64,000 nucleotides of DNA, from contig SIAM01000005.1 of NCBI GenBank assembly GCA_009691785.1, positions 1-64,000 of the forward strand, given 5' to 3'. The position numbers and the translations under genes were made by a program. Position 1 is the first letter of the stretch. Each line of letters opens with the position of its first letter. The notes beneath the pieces were generated by a model. The model did not search any database and was not told where the DNA came from. It worked only from the letters and a program-made list of their open reading frames with translations. The stretch is from Phycisphaerales bacterium. Lineage in GTDB: Bacteria; Planctomycetota; Phycisphaerae; Phycisphaerales; SM1A02. Below are positions 49,437 through 59,165 of the stretch, piece by piece.

Positions 49437-52112
49437 CTATCTATAAGGAAGAAGTTCGCGCTGCTTCACTGCGGGACGCGAGCGATGCTGGCGCGAAGAA
49501 CGGAACAGCGTGAGCAATTCCTCTATATCCACATTGCCCACGGATGTTGTTCCAAGCACATCACCCGATTGCGCCGGCACGCGCCCATCGGACAACACCG
49601 TCAACGCCAAGTGCTCGCTGGGACTGTGGCTTGCGGCAAATCCCGCGGCGCACAGCGGCGCATCCATAATCGTGTCGCCCCATGGATCAATTTGCGGCGG
49701 TGAATCAACGCAAAAACCACCTGCTCGATTCTGCCACAGCGCGCCGAACGCGGCGATGCGATCAACCATGTCACGCAAGCGCTCAATATGTGGAAGCACC
49801 CACGGCCGCGCCAACCATGGCGGCGCGCCAGGCTCCACGCGGCGATGTTCAATCACGCTTTCCAGCGCCCGCTGAGCGAATGCGAATCGATCAAAACCCA
49901 TCATGCACACATACTCTTTGGCGTTGGTTGCGTGCAGATCAACGCTGATCAGATCGGCATCAATCGCCGCCAACTTTTCAAGAGCGTCAAGCGACAACAA
50001 TTCACTGCGCACGGAAAGCCCCAACGCGCCCGCCTTGCGAATCATTTTTGCAAACTCAACAACATCCGGATGCACCAGCGGATCGCCCGCTCCGCCAAGA
50101 GTCACCACCACATCGCGCGCCTCGGCCACGCGCGCAAGTATGCGGTCCATTCTTTTGGGCGTCATGGTGGGTCGCTGCAGCGTGCCAAAGCGATGTGGAC
50201 TTGCAAGCCCACAACCACGCCGACCCGTGTTCAATTCAATGGTGAGAAATTGCGGCACAAAAGTTGGCGGCGCGTTCGCGTGGCGAACGAGGGCTTCAAA
50301 TTGTGCGTGCGCGGAAATTTCCGCGCCGTGCAACAGTGGCTCAAGCGCGCGGCGCACACGTTGAATACTGCGCGGCGTGTCCATTATTAAGCGTTCGGCC
50401 ACCGCCGCCACAAAGTCTGGAATTGCAATAATTTCCGCCGCATTTCGCGTATCTGCGCGCTTCTCAATCCACTGGCCAATGCTGCGCGCGGCGCCACTTG
50501 CCAATAAGCGCACGCTTTCTATGGGCAACAAGCACGCGCCAATTCCAGGCGCTGCCAACGAGCACACAAACTGCAATTCACCCGCGCTTGAGCGCCACCG
50601 CTCTACCAAGCCGCGCACTCCCCATTGCTCCTTCACCGCAATCAACGGCCAATCCGCGCCACACACCAACACCGCGTTGGCGTGCACATGTTCGCACGCC
50701 AACACCGCGGCCTTGGCGGAAAAAACTTCATCGAACACGCATAGATTGGCAATGCCGCCGCGCGAACATGAATCACTCCACGCTCGCGCCGCGCGAATGT
50801 CCGCATGACCCGCGCCAAAAATTGGTTCAGACGCGTACACAATGTGCAAATGCGAATTTGGTTCAATGCCTTCAAGCGCCGCGCGATGATCCCAATTTTC
50901 TGGTGCCACTAAACACACATGCTCAATCTCGTCGCTTTCTAAAAGGCGATCAATGGTGCGCCGCAACACTGTCCGTCCGCCAAACTCAAGTTCAAGCGAG
51001 CGTTCAACACCCGTTCCACCACGAAGTGGATCGATCGCAAGCACCGCAACAACTCTTGGCGCGTCGCGCATCACAGTTCCTGCATACGCAACATCATGGA
51101 CTAATCCAATTCTGTTCACCCCATCACTTGCGGAAGCTTTGGACATTTTCATTTTGCCGCGCTGCCCCCACATCATTTTCGCGTTGCGCGCCGTGGCGTG
51201 GGTCGCCAAACAGTTCGCCAACGTTTCAACCGACGCGTGGCGCTTGATCACGCCGCCTTCAGTCGCGTCAATCACGCGCAGTCCACGCCCCGTGTCATAC
51301 GCAAACGCCGACTCAAGCAAAGCGCGCTCGTTGCGCAACGCGTGATTGGTCACCACGCTGCGCTCGTGATGTTCACCAACTTCCTCGCGCTCATCGCTCG
51401 GCACGAACTGCGCAACCCGATCGGTTTCATTCGTGCGCGTCTCGCGTTGCAATTGCGTGGAGTTGCCAAGTATTCGATGCGTATGCCACCAATCCCAACT
51501 TCGCACCGATGAAATTTGCGTGCTCCACTGCACATCAAGTTCGTTGCCCTTGGCGTGCGCCACTCCATCAATAAACGCCAAATCAAATCCAACCAATATC
51601 ACCGGGTCGCAACCCAAGTAGCGCAGCAACACATATCCCAACAGCGAATCCACCACGCCCGCGGGCGAAGAAATGACAACGCCACCATCCGCGGCTTCCA
51701 AGCGTGAATGAAAAATATTTTCATGGTCGCCGCGCTTGTTCATTGCGTGCGCCCCGTCGCCACCCGCCAACGCAACATCTATATCGGCGCGCACCGAATT
51801 GGCGTTGAACGAACCTAGCCACTGCCGCGTGGCCTCACTCAGTTCATGCGTGGTCGCCACCAACTGCGGGCGCAATTCCATGGCGCGCAACGAACCCGCC
51901 GCGGCGGCCGTGGCCACCATGACAAAGCGATTTAAAAAAACTCCATCCGCCAACACATGCGCGTTCTTGGACAAACTTGGTCCGGCGGAAACCAACACGC
52001 CCGCCTGCCCCGTCATGCTGCCGGCCCACGCGCCCGCAACGGAATCGCCCAACAAAGCGGCATTCACCGCTTGGCTTACTTGCATGTATCCATTCTGAAA
52101 GTCTTGCGCCAC
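49437..52112 (-). CDS. three-domain fusion: DUF115/Maf-like, nucleotidyltransferase-like, degenerate radical-SAM/SPASM
   Basis: 891 residues (start GTG 52112; ATG 52085 also possible). Domain 1 (about 1-270) is DUF115/motility-accessory-factor-like: GQAGVLVSAGPSLSKNAHVL and LGCDPVILVGFDLAFIDGVA. Domain 2 (about 355-590) looks like an SpsF/MobA-type sugar-nucleotidyltransferase: VVAVLAIDPLRGGTGVERSL, GRTVLRRTIDRLLESDEIEH, VLVCGADWPLIAV. Domain 3 (about 630-891) aligns in pattern with radical-SAM then SPASM: FLTIELNTGRRGCGLASPHR, VVTLGGAGDPLVHPDVVEFA and LTVLSDGRVPAQSGDVLGTT. The CxxxCxxC motif is GRRGCGLASP and the SPASM cysteines are mostly replaced, so 4Fe-4S binding is unlikely. I infer a surface-glycan or flagellin-glycan role. 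It heads a run with a LON protein, lemA and ruvB. Confidence 0.8.
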   Translation of the reverse strand: MAQDFQNGYMQVSQAVNAALLGDSVAGAWAGSMTGQAGVLVSAGPSLSKNAHVLADGVFLNRFVMVATAAAAGSLRAMELRPQLVATTHELSEATRQWLGSFNANSVRADIDVALAGGDGAHAMNKRGDHENIFHSRLEAADGGVVISSPAGVVDSLLGYVLLRYLGCDPVILVGFDLAFIDGVAHAKGNELDVQWSTQISSVRSWDWWHTHRILGNSTQLQRETRTNETDRVAQFVPSDEREEVGEHHERSVVTNHALRNERALLESAFAYDTGRGLRVIDATEGGVIKRHASVETLANCLATHATARNAKMMWGQRGKMKMSKASASDGVNRIGLVHDVAYAGTVMRDAPRVVAVLAIDPLRGGTGVERSLELEFGGRTVLRRTIDRLLESDEIEHVCLVAPENWDHRAALEGIEPNSHLHIVYASEPIFGAGHADIRAARAWSDSCSRGGIANLCVFDEVFSAKAAVLACEHVHANAVLVCGADWPLIAVKEQWGVRGLVERWRSSAGELQFVCSLAAPGIGACLLPIESVRLLASGAARSIGQWIEKRADTRNAAEIIAIPDFVAAVAERLIMDTPRSIQRVRRALEPLLHGAEISAHAQFEALVRHANAPPTFVPQFLTIELNTGRRGCGLASPHRFGTLQRPTMTPKRMDRILARVAEARDVVVTLGGAGDPLVHPDVVEFAKMIRKAGALGLSVRSELLSLDALEKLAAIDADLISVDLHATNAKEYVCMMGFDRFAFAQRALESVIEHRRVEPGAPPWLARPWVLPHIERLRDMVDRIAAFGALWQNRAGGFCVDSPPQIDPWGDTIMDAPLCAAGFAASHSPSEHLALTVLSDGRVPAQSGDVLGTTSVGNVDIEELLTLFRSSRQHRSRPAVKQRELLPYR

Positions 52113-52214
52113 AGCGACAAAGCGTAACCCTTTTCATTGCGCCCGCAAGTATGCAACCCGCTCGCACCGCGCGCAATTCCAACAACTTTTACGGCTCAAA
52201 CCATCATTTTGCCG

Positions 52215-52982
52215 ATGTTTCCATTTATGCGCAGCATCATTCGCATCTTGACTCTCAGCGTGGCGCTGGCCCTTCTTGTGGGCGGCGGTTGGCTGGCTCT
52301 GTCCATCACGCGCACCATTCAATTGCAACGCGAAGTGGCGCGCCTGGAAGTTGAGATTGAAAAACAAAAAGAACTTCGCCTGGTCATGGCGGAGCGCCTG
52401 GGAAAAACTCGCCGCCTGGCGCGCATCCATATTCAATCGCAATTTCTCACCAACGATCCAGAAAAAAAACCGCTCACCGCCAGTGACATTTCCAAACTGG
52501 ATCCAAGTTCCATTTCGACATCCGTGAACTTCATCGAGCTCAACGAGCAAGGACGCGAAATTGGCAAGCGCACCTACACCATTCCAGGCGCGACACTTTT
52601 TGTGGATGCATGGACCGTTCGCTTTCCGCAAGACAATGTTGTTGGCGGCGACCTTCTGCGCGGCCACTCGCTGGTTCTACTGCGCCGCATGTATTCCGAC
52701 TCCATGAATCCCAAAGATGGATTCCCCATTGACACGCCCGGCGGTATTCCCGATGGCTACGCCGCGGGCGACGCGCAAAAATTTGAGCAAGCCATTTGGA
52801 AACATTTTTGGTCACTCGCCACTCAACCCGACTCCGCCGTGCGCGAACATGTGCGCGTGGCGCAAGGCGAGGCCGTGTACAAGCCCGTCTCCACTGGCCA
52901 GACTTACGAATTGCAAGTGGAGAACGCGGGCGGCATCACGCTTACGCCAGTCATTGATGGCGAAATGGCGAAAGCGCCGTAG
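52215..52982 (+). CDS. membrane-anchored coiled-coil protein, function unknown
   Basis: 255 residues from ATG 52215 (MFPFMRSIIRILTLSVALAL); 52227 is an alternative and the ORF-track start is 26 codons earlier. One membrane helix (LTLSVALALLVGGGWLALSI) is followed by a ~40-residue coiled coil, QLQREVARLEVEIEKQKELR. A mixed domain follows with SVNFIELNEQGREIGKRTYT, DAWTVRFPQDNVVGGDLLRG and YELQVENAGGITLTPVIDG. No family recognised; probably periplasmic. It is divergent from the fusion gene with a ~100-bp gap. Confidence 0.65.
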   Translation: MFPFMRSIIRILTLSVALALLVGGGWLALSITRTIQLQREVARLEVEIEKQKELRLVMAERLGKTRRLARIHIQSQFLTNDPEKKPLTASDISKLDPSSISTSVNFIELNEQGREIGKRTYTIPGATLFVDAWTVRFPQDNVVGGDLLRGHSLVLLRRMYSDSMNPKDGFPIDTPGGIPDGYAAGDAQKFEQAIWKHFWSLATQPDSAVREHVRVAQGEAVYKPVSTGQTYELQVENAGGITLTPVIDGEMAKAP

Positions 52983-53171
52983 ACCAAGTCAAAAGCAAAG
53001 TTGAAACACACTTCTTCATTTTGGGATCACCCCAACGCGGAAATCCCATGCGACAAACTGGAAACAAGATTTCAAATATCAAGCATGTTTTAAATATTTC
53101 CAAACACGCTCGCAATGCTTCCATTTTAAATTGCCTGGCTCCTCGCGGCGATCGACTTCCTCTCGTAAAGT

Positions 53172-54260
53172 GTGCGCGTGAACTCCAACGCCCAACAACT
53201 TATCGCCGACCTTCGCTCCGACACCGTCACGCAACCCACCGAGGCCATGTGGCACGCCATGCGCGCCGCGCCGCTTGGTGACGACGTTCTTGGCGACGAA
53301 CCCACTGTGCAAAAACTAGAGGAGCGCGTGGCGCGCATGCTTGGAAAAGAAGCCGCGGTCTTCACGCCCAGCGGCACCATGGCCAATCAACTTGCCATCA
53401 AGTCGCAATGCGAAAGCGGCGACGAAATTATCGCGCACCATGACAGCCACATTATTCATTATGAAACCGGCGCGCCCGCCGCGCTTTCCGGCTGCATGAT
53501 TCAGCCGCTGCATGGCGATGACGGAATGTTCACGCCCGCCGATGTTTCAGCCGCGCGCCGGCCCAACACCATTCACGCTCCGCGCTCGCGCATGTTGGTG
53601 GTGGAGAACACGCACAACCGTGGCGGCGGAACATTCTGGAGCGTTGACGCGTTCAAAGCTGTCAGCGCGCAAGCCCGCGCCGACGGACTGATTGTGCATG
53701 TGGACGGCGCGCGCTTGTGGAACGCATGCGTGGCTGGCAACTACCAACCGCTTGACTTCACGCAACACGCCGACACCATCAGCGTGTGTTTCTCCAAAGG
53801 ACTTGGTTGCCCCGCGGGCAGCGCGCTGTGTGGCTCCACAAAAACAATTGAACGCGCGCGTCGCTTGCGAAAAATGTTTGGCGGCGGCATGCGTCAAAGC
53901 GGCTTGCTTGCTGGCGCCGCGCTGTACGCGCTAGACAACAACATCAAACGCTTGGCGCAAGACCACACACACGCGCGCCAACTTGCCCAAGGCGTCAGCA
54001 CCATCGCGGGCTTGCGTCCGCATGCGCAACCCAACACAATTCCATCCAACATGGTGTTCATTCACATTGACCCAGCCCTAGGCACCGCCGCGCAATTTGC
54101 CCAAGCCCTAGAGCAACGCGGCGTTCGCACCTTGCCGCTTGATCCCACCCGCCTTCGCGCCGTTACGCACCTTGATGTCACCACCGCCCACATCCAGCAC
54201 GCCATTGACCAGTTTGGGCAAGTGGCCGCGCAATTACCGACTAAGCATATTGGCGTCTAA
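53172..54260 (+). CDS. ltaE: low-specificity L-threonine aldolase (PLP enzyme)
   Basis: 362 residues from GTG 53172. It cleaves threonine or allo-threonine to glycine and acetaldehyde. Motifs: LIADLRSDTVTQPTEAMWHA, GDDVLGDEPTVQKLEERVAR, FTPSGTMANQLAIKSQC, VVENTHNRGGGTFW, VHVDGARLWNA and the PLP lysine in ISVCFSKGLGCPAGSALCGS. Length fits the family. The gene is flanked by gene-poor spacers (about 190 bp before, 150 bp after). The latter has an AT-rich 8-bp inverted repeat AACAATTT...AAATTGTT at 54319-54339. Confidence 0.94.
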   Translation: MRVNSNAQQLIADLRSDTVTQPTEAMWHAMRAAPLGDDVLGDEPTVQKLEERVARMLGKEAAVFTPSGTMANQLAIKSQCESGDEIIAHHDSHIIHYETGAPAALSGCMIQPLHGDDGMFTPADVSAARRPNTIHAPRSRMLVVENTHNRGGGTFWSVDAFKAVSAQARADGLIVHVDGARLWNACVAGNYQPLDFTQHADTISVCFSKGLGCPAGSALCGSTKTIERARRLRKMFGGGMRQSGLLAGAALYALDNNIKRLAQDHTHARQLAQGVSTIAGLRPHAQPNTIPSNMVFIHIDPALGTAAQFAQALEQRGVRTLPLDPTRLRAVTHLDVTTAHIQHAIDQFGQVAAQLPTKHIGV

Positions 54261-54413
54261 ACTATCGGAACTCTCAGACTCACGCACCTAACTGCCTATA
54301 TTGAAATGAGTTATCGGCAACAATTTTCAATAAATTGTTAAAAATAATTTGTACTAATCAATCCTTGGTGTAATTTTGCTAAGTCCATAATTCTTGTTTA
54401 CGAGGTTATTAAA

Positions 54414-57400
54414 ATGAAGTATGCAATCTGTTTTCCGATCGTTATTGTTATCACTCTATGTGCCCTGACTTCCAACTCGCTAGCTGACACCGTTCTGGCT
54501 TGGGGTTACAACAGCAACAGTCAATGCACCATTCCTGCTTCTGCTGCTAGCGGCGTTTCTGCTATCGCGGGCGGTGGCAACCACACCATGGCTCTGAAAG
54601 ATGGCGCCGTTCTGGCTTGGGGTTACAACTACTACGGTCAATGCCTAGGAACCGACTCCTCCGGAAATGCAATCAATTCCACAGCAGATGGTGCCTTTGT
54701 ACAAATCGGTGGCGTCACTTTATCAGGCGTTTCTGCTATCGCGGGCGGTTCCAACCACACCATCGCTCTCAAAGGTGGCGCCGTTCTGGCTTGGGGTTAC
54801 AACTACCACGATCAATGCACCATTCCTGCTGCTGCACAATCTGGCGTTACCGCTATTGCGGGCGGTGACCACCACACCATCGCTCTCCAAGATGGCAGCG
54901 TTCTGGCTTGGGGGCGCAACTACGAGGGTCAATGCACAGTTCCTGCTTCTGCTAATAGCGGCGTTTCTGCTATCGCGAGCGGTGGCAACCACACCATTGC
55001 TCTCAAAGATGGCGCCGTTCTGGCTTGGGGTGCCAACTACTACGGTCAATGCCTAGGAACCGACTCCTTCGGAAATGCAATCAATTCCACAACAGATGGT
55101 GCCTTTGTACAAATCGATGGCGTCACTTTATCAGGCGTTACTGCTATCGCGGGCGGTGAATACCACACCATGGCTCTGAAAAATGGCGCCGTTCTGGTTT
55201 GGGGTTACAACGGCGACGGTGTATGCAACATTCCTTCTGAAGCGACTAGCGGCGTTACTGCTATCGCGGGCGGTGAATACCACACCATCGCTCTCAAAGG
55301 TGGCAGCGTTCTGGCTTGGGGTTACAACTACTTCGGTCAATGCGACATTCCTGCTTCTGCCAATAGCGGCATTACCGCCATCGGTGCTGGTGCAAACCAC
55401 ACTTTGGCCGTTGGGGTTGCAATCATTGATCCCTGCGACGTCGATGGCAATGGAACACCCAACGCTAACGAACCTGGACCATCCACAGCTCAGTGGCTCT
55501 ATCCAAGTCCAACAATCACCAGCACATTTGAAAATTCAACCAACTGGAGCGCTGGTATTCCTGGCTATAACACGGACGCCACAATTACTGGCAATCCACA
55601 AATCACATTTGATTGCGACAACGCAGTGAAGACCTTGGAGCTCAGCACGAACTCCAGCGAGCAAATTCCAGGCCTATCGCTCAATTTAGATGACCACAGC
55701 CTCACGGTGCACCGCGGTCAAATGCAATTCTATCCAGGCCCGGGTTTGTACGCGTTGCCCAAATGTCCAAGTTGTATGCCGTACAGCGTCAACATCAATG
55801 ACGGATTTATTTATACCGCCCCGACCGGCGACTTTCCCCTGCGCTTTGAATCCGATCACGCCACATGGAATATCAACGGCACACAACTTTATTCAAACTC
55901 AACAGAACTTGCCACCATTGGATCAAGTCAAATCGATGTCAAGCTGAATAATTCAATCCTAAACACAGCAGCCATCTCCAAAGGTGACGCAACTGGTGGC
56001 TCACGTCACATTGAACTGCTTAATAGTTCCATTAGTGACTTCCAGGGTGGTCTCACTTTTGGGGACGGCATTTCGTTATCACTTGGCAGCATTATGGCTG
56101 GCGATAACGACTATGCGCAAAACTCGATCACCGCGTATGGCGGCGCCGTGTTCCAATCTGGTTCATGGCTTGATGCGTGGGGCAATCTCACCTTCAATGG
56201 CTCTGTTGCTTTCGGCGGCCAACTTGATCTGCACACTTTCGCCAACCCATACCACGGCCGCTCCAAAATAACTGTGCAAGGAGAATCATTTAATTATGGC
56301 GCCGGCACCAGCAGTAGCGCCTTCGCTTTTATGAATATGTTTGGCAACAATTTCAACGATTCAACATGCTCTACATCATGCGACGACCCTGGGCTTATCA
56401 TGCTGCAACTCGATGGACTCGCCAGCATTGGTGGTCCGCTCTTTATCAGTAGCACAGATGGATCCATTCCCGCGGAAGGCAACATCTATACGTTGATCTC
56501 TTTGAATCCACAATACAACGGCTCATTCGATCCCAACAACCACAAGTTCTCTGCCGTTCGTTGGCTTGGCCAAAACGGTGAAGGCTTGCAAAACGGCTTG
56601 ATCTTCGAGCAAATTCTTTCGTCGAACAAACTGCAAGTGCAATGCGTGCGCGTGCCAATCGTGGAGCCCGCACCAGCCAACACCACAGATCTCGCCGTCG
56701 TTCCATTTGCTTCATCCAGCGCCGACTTCAACGATGATGGAAGCGACGATATGGTGAACCTGATTGTTGGCGACAACAATTCCGTGCAAATCATGAAGGA
56801 CATGGGCGACGGAACCTTCGCGCTACTGAGCACTTTTGAGCTGCCTCAAAACGAAACACCAAATGCCATTGCTGCCGGCAATGTGACTGGTGACTCCAAT
56901 CCTGAAATCGCCATCACGTCAATTTCCGATGACGTGGGCTTTGTCACGCTGTATGACGCAAATGGCGACGAGCTTTGGAGACTTCAGATTGCGGAGGGCG
57001 AACTTCCAACCTGCGTGTGCGTGCTGCCGCCAAGACCTCAGTTCCCCTTATCAGGCAAGGTCGCTTTTGGCACAAAAATTACAGGAAGCGGCCTCAATTT
57101 TTCGCTACCCAAAACTGGAAATTTAAATACAGTTTCGGGTTCCCCTGGGTCCCAAACTACAACTACACCACTTATCGGCGTTCCCCGCACGGTTCACAGC
57201 AGCGACATTGATCATGATGATCTAAGCGATGTCACCGCAGCTGGCAGCACCAGTGCAGAAAGTTTTACTCACGAACCCAGCCCCCCCGGCTTCATTACGG
57301 TTGTAAAAATAACGCAGACGGCGGACGTACCACAACCGGATCAATTCCTCGACTTTGTTCCTATAGCTCTCGTAACTGCCGATATTGATGACGACGGGGT

Positions 57401-57980
57401 GCAAGATATTTTCGCCTCGTGCAATTCCATTCCATCCAATATTCCCGGTTCAACACGTCCTGTTGCATGCTTCTTGAAAGGCTCTATCTCTCCCACAAGC
57501 CCCGTGTTCACTATGTCGCAACCAATAGGAATTTCCGTTGGCCGACCCGTGCAAGGCAAAGCCATCACGCTTATCAAGCGCAATGGTGGATTCAGTTTGG
57601 CCGTGGCTTCAACTGATGACGTGAATGATTCCGTCGATGTGATTGAACTCACATTCGCTCCGTCCGGCGGTCTTTCTATTGGCAATCAAACACAAATCTC
57701 AACTAGCGGCAGCGTGATTGGCTTGCGCACGTTGGAGGACCAAGGAACGCAAAAGTTTGTAACCGTGCGCAAACTGACCGAGTTCACGCCACATGCGGTG
57801 ATCGAATCCACCGGCTATGTTGAACTCGTGTACGGCGACTTCGATGGCAGCGGATTCATCGACAGCGGTGATATTGCATACATGCTGCTTTGGTACAGCG
57901 ATGCTGGCATAACCGACCTTAACGGCTCGGGTTCGACCGATTCCGGCGATCTGGCACTTCTGCTGTTGCTCATGTCTTAA
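54414..57980 (+). CDS. large exported RCC1-repeat / FG-GAP protein with dockerin-like C-terminus
   Basis: 1188 residues with signal peptide MKYAICFPIVIVITLCALTS. Residues about 25-340 hold seven RCC1-type repeats (VLAWGYN..GQC.IP, AIAGG..HT.ALK.G), enough for a seven-bladed propeller. The middle (about 370-740) is a Ser/Thr/Asn-rich beta region with STFENSTNWSAGIPGYNTDA. About 760-1100 carries FG-GAP/VCBS-like segments: ADFNDDGSDDMVNLIVGDNN, GNVTGDSNPEIAITSISDD and DIDDDGVQDIFASCNSI. It ends with dockerin-like YGDFDGSGFIDSGDIAYMLL and DLNGSGSTDSGDLALLLL. Secreted; possible binding or sensing role. GAGG lies 9 nt before the ATG. Confidence 0.85.
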   Translation: MKYAICFPIVIVITLCALTSNSLADTVLAWGYNSNSQCTIPASAASGVSAIAGGGNHTMALKDGAVLAWGYNYYGQCLGTDSSGNAINSTADGAFVQIGGVTLSGVSAIAGGSNHTIALKGGAVLAWGYNYHDQCTIPAAAQSGVTAIAGGDHHTIALQDGSVLAWGRNYEGQCTVPASANSGVSAIASGGNHTIALKDGAVLAWGANYYGQCLGTDSFGNAINSTTDGAFVQIDGVTLSGVTAIAGGEYHTMALKNGAVLVWGYNGDGVCNIPSEATSGVTAIAGGEYHTIALKGGSVLAWGYNYFGQCDIPASANSGITAIGAGANHTLAVGVAIIDPCDVDGNGTPNANEPGPSTAQWLYPSPTITSTFENSTNWSAGIPGYNTDATITGNPQITFDCDNAVKTLELSTNSSEQIPGLSLNLDDHSLTVHRGQMQFYPGPGLYALPKCPSCMPYSVNINDGFIYTAPTGDFPLRFESDHATWNINGTQLYSNSTELATIGSSQIDVKLNNSILNTAAISKGDATGGSRHIELLNSSISDFQGGLTFGDGISLSLGSIMAGDNDYAQNSITAYGGAVFQSGSWLDAWGNLTFNGSVAFGGQLDLHTFANPYHGRSKITVQGESFNYGAGTSSSAFAFMNMFGNNFNDSTCSTSCDDPGLIMLQLDGLASIGGPLFISSTDGSIPAEGNIYTLISLNPQYNGSFDPNNHKFSAVRWLGQNGEGLQNGLIFEQILSSNKLQVQCVRVPIVEPAPANTTDLAVVPFASSSADFNDDGSDDMVNLIVGDNNSVQIMKDMGDGTFALLSTFELPQNETPNAIAAGNVTGDSNPEIAITSISDDVGFVTLYDANGDELWRLQIAEGELPTCVCVLPPRPQFPLSGKVAFGTKITGSGLNFSLPKTGNLNTVSGSPGSQTTTTPLIGVPRTVHSSDIDHDDLSDVTAAGSTSAESFTHEPSPPGFITVVKITQTADVPQPDQFLDFVPIALVTADIDDDGVQDIFASCNSIPSNIPGSTRPVACFLKGSISPTSPVFTMSQPIGISVGRPVQGKAITLIKRNGGFSLAVASTDDVNDSVDVIELTFAPSGGLSIGNQTQISTSGSVIGLRTLEDQGTQKFVTVRKLTEFTPHAVIESTGYVELVYGDFDGSGFIDSGDIAYMLLWYSDAGITDLNGSGSTDSGDLALLLLLMS
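54500..55420. repeat. coding repeats of the RCC1 propeller
   Basis: Seven DNA segments share gttctggcttggggttacaa and gctatcgcgggcggt. Two larger blocks (about 54601-54760 and 55014-55170) with gtcaatgcctaggaaccgac are nearly identical, suggesting recent block duplication within the gene. Confidence 0.9.
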
Positions 57981-58031
57981 GTTGCAGCAATCCCATTCGC
58001 GCTGGCTCAATCTGCGGCTACATTTGTGCTC

Positions 58032-59156
58032 ATGTTGACCGATCCACGCATTCGTCGTCTGGCTGATCTTCTCATTCACCACTCCGTCAAACTTGCCGCG
58101 GGCGAGCATGTTCTTATTGAAACATTCGATTGCCCCGACGAGATCGCGGTCGCGCTTTGCGACGCCGCGAACGTTGCCAAAGGCCACGCGCATGTTTCCG
58201 TGCGCCGCAATCAAATCATGCGCGCTTTGAATCAAGGCGCGGACGATGCGTTGCGCGTGTGGGGCGAGTATGACCTTGAACGTATGAAGAAAATGCAGTG
58301 CTACATTGGCGTGCGCGGCGCTGACAATGCCAGCGAAATGCGCGGCATACCCGACGCGCAAATGAAATCACTTGGCCGCCTGTACGCCAAGCCCGTGCAC
58401 TTTGAGCAACGTGTCAACCACACGCGTTGGTGCGTTCTGCGCTGGCCAACTGCAAGCATGGCGCAACTTGCGCAAAGCAGCACGCAGGACTTTGAGGACT
58501 TTTATTTCCGCGTGTGCACGCTGGATTACGCCGCCATGGACCGCGCCGCCACGCCGTTGGTGCAGCGCATGCAACGCACCGACAAGGTTCACATCAAGGG
58601 TCCAGGCGCCACTGATTTGCGTTTCAGTATCAAGGGAATTGGCGTTGTCCCCTGCTGCGGCGACCGCAACATTCCAGACGGCGAGGTCTTCACCGCGCCT
58701 GTGCGTGACAGCATTGAGGGCGTGCTGCAATACAACACCCCAACGCTGCACAACGGAAATAGTTTTGAAAGCATTCGCCTTGAATTTTCCAATGGCAAGA
58801 TTGTCAAGACCGACTGCGCCTCTGGCGACAAGGCGTTGCTTGAAAGCATCTTCAACACCGACGAAGGCGCGCGCTATGTTGGCGAATTCGCCATTGGTTT
58901 CAATCCGCACATTCTCGAGCCCATGAAAGACATTCTGTTCGACGAGAAAATCGCCGGCAGTTTCCACTTCACTCCAGGCCGTTGCTACGAGGAAACCGAC
59001 AACGGCAATAAGAGCGACATTCACTGGGATTTAGTGTGCATTCAGCGTCCCGAATACGGTGGCGGAACAATTTCATTTGATGGCGAAGTGATCCGCAAGG
59101 ATGGAATCTTTGTGGCCAAAGAACTGGAAGGCCTAAATCCAAATCGGCTGGCGTAA
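58032..59156 (+). CDS. M29 family aminopeptidase (AmpS/thermophilic type)
   Basis: A 374-residue metallo-aminopeptidase. ATG 58032 (MLTDPRIRRLADLLIHHSVK) is preferred over the GTG two codons earlier. Motifs include VALCDAANVAKGHAHVSVRR, PGATDLRFSIKGIGVVPCCG, DRNIPDGEVFTAPVRDSIEG (first metal Glu), EFAIGFNPHIL and the metal region AGSFHFTPGRCYEETDNGNK followed by SDIHWDLV. Length fits M29 (about 370-410). Probably cytoplasmic; frees N-terminal residues from peptides. It converges on the small lipoprotein gene with a 9-bp spacer. Confidence 0.92.
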   Translation: MLTDPRIRRLADLLIHHSVKLAAGEHVLIETFDCPDEIAVALCDAANVAKGHAHVSVRRNQIMRALNQGADDALRVWGEYDLERMKKMQCYIGVRGADNASEMRGIPDAQMKSLGRLYAKPVHFEQRVNHTRWCVLRWPTASMAQLAQSSTQDFEDFYFRVCTLDYAAMDRAATPLVQRMQRTDKVHIKGPGATDLRFSIKGIGVVPCCGDRNIPDGEVFTAPVRDSIEGVLQYNTPTLHNGNSFESIRLEFSNGKIVKTDCASGDKALLESIFNTDEGARYVGEFAIGFNPHILEPMKDILFDEKIAGSFHFTPGRCYEETDNGNKSDIHWDLVCIQRPEYGGGTISFDGEVIRKDGIFVAKELEGLNPNRLA

Positions 59157-59165
59157 ACCGCCGGG

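Noticed and set aside
54319-54339. AT-rich inverted repeat before the RCC1 gene as a terminator for ltaE
   Set aside because: It is followed by A rather than T on the plus strand; at most a regulatory or incidental palindrome.
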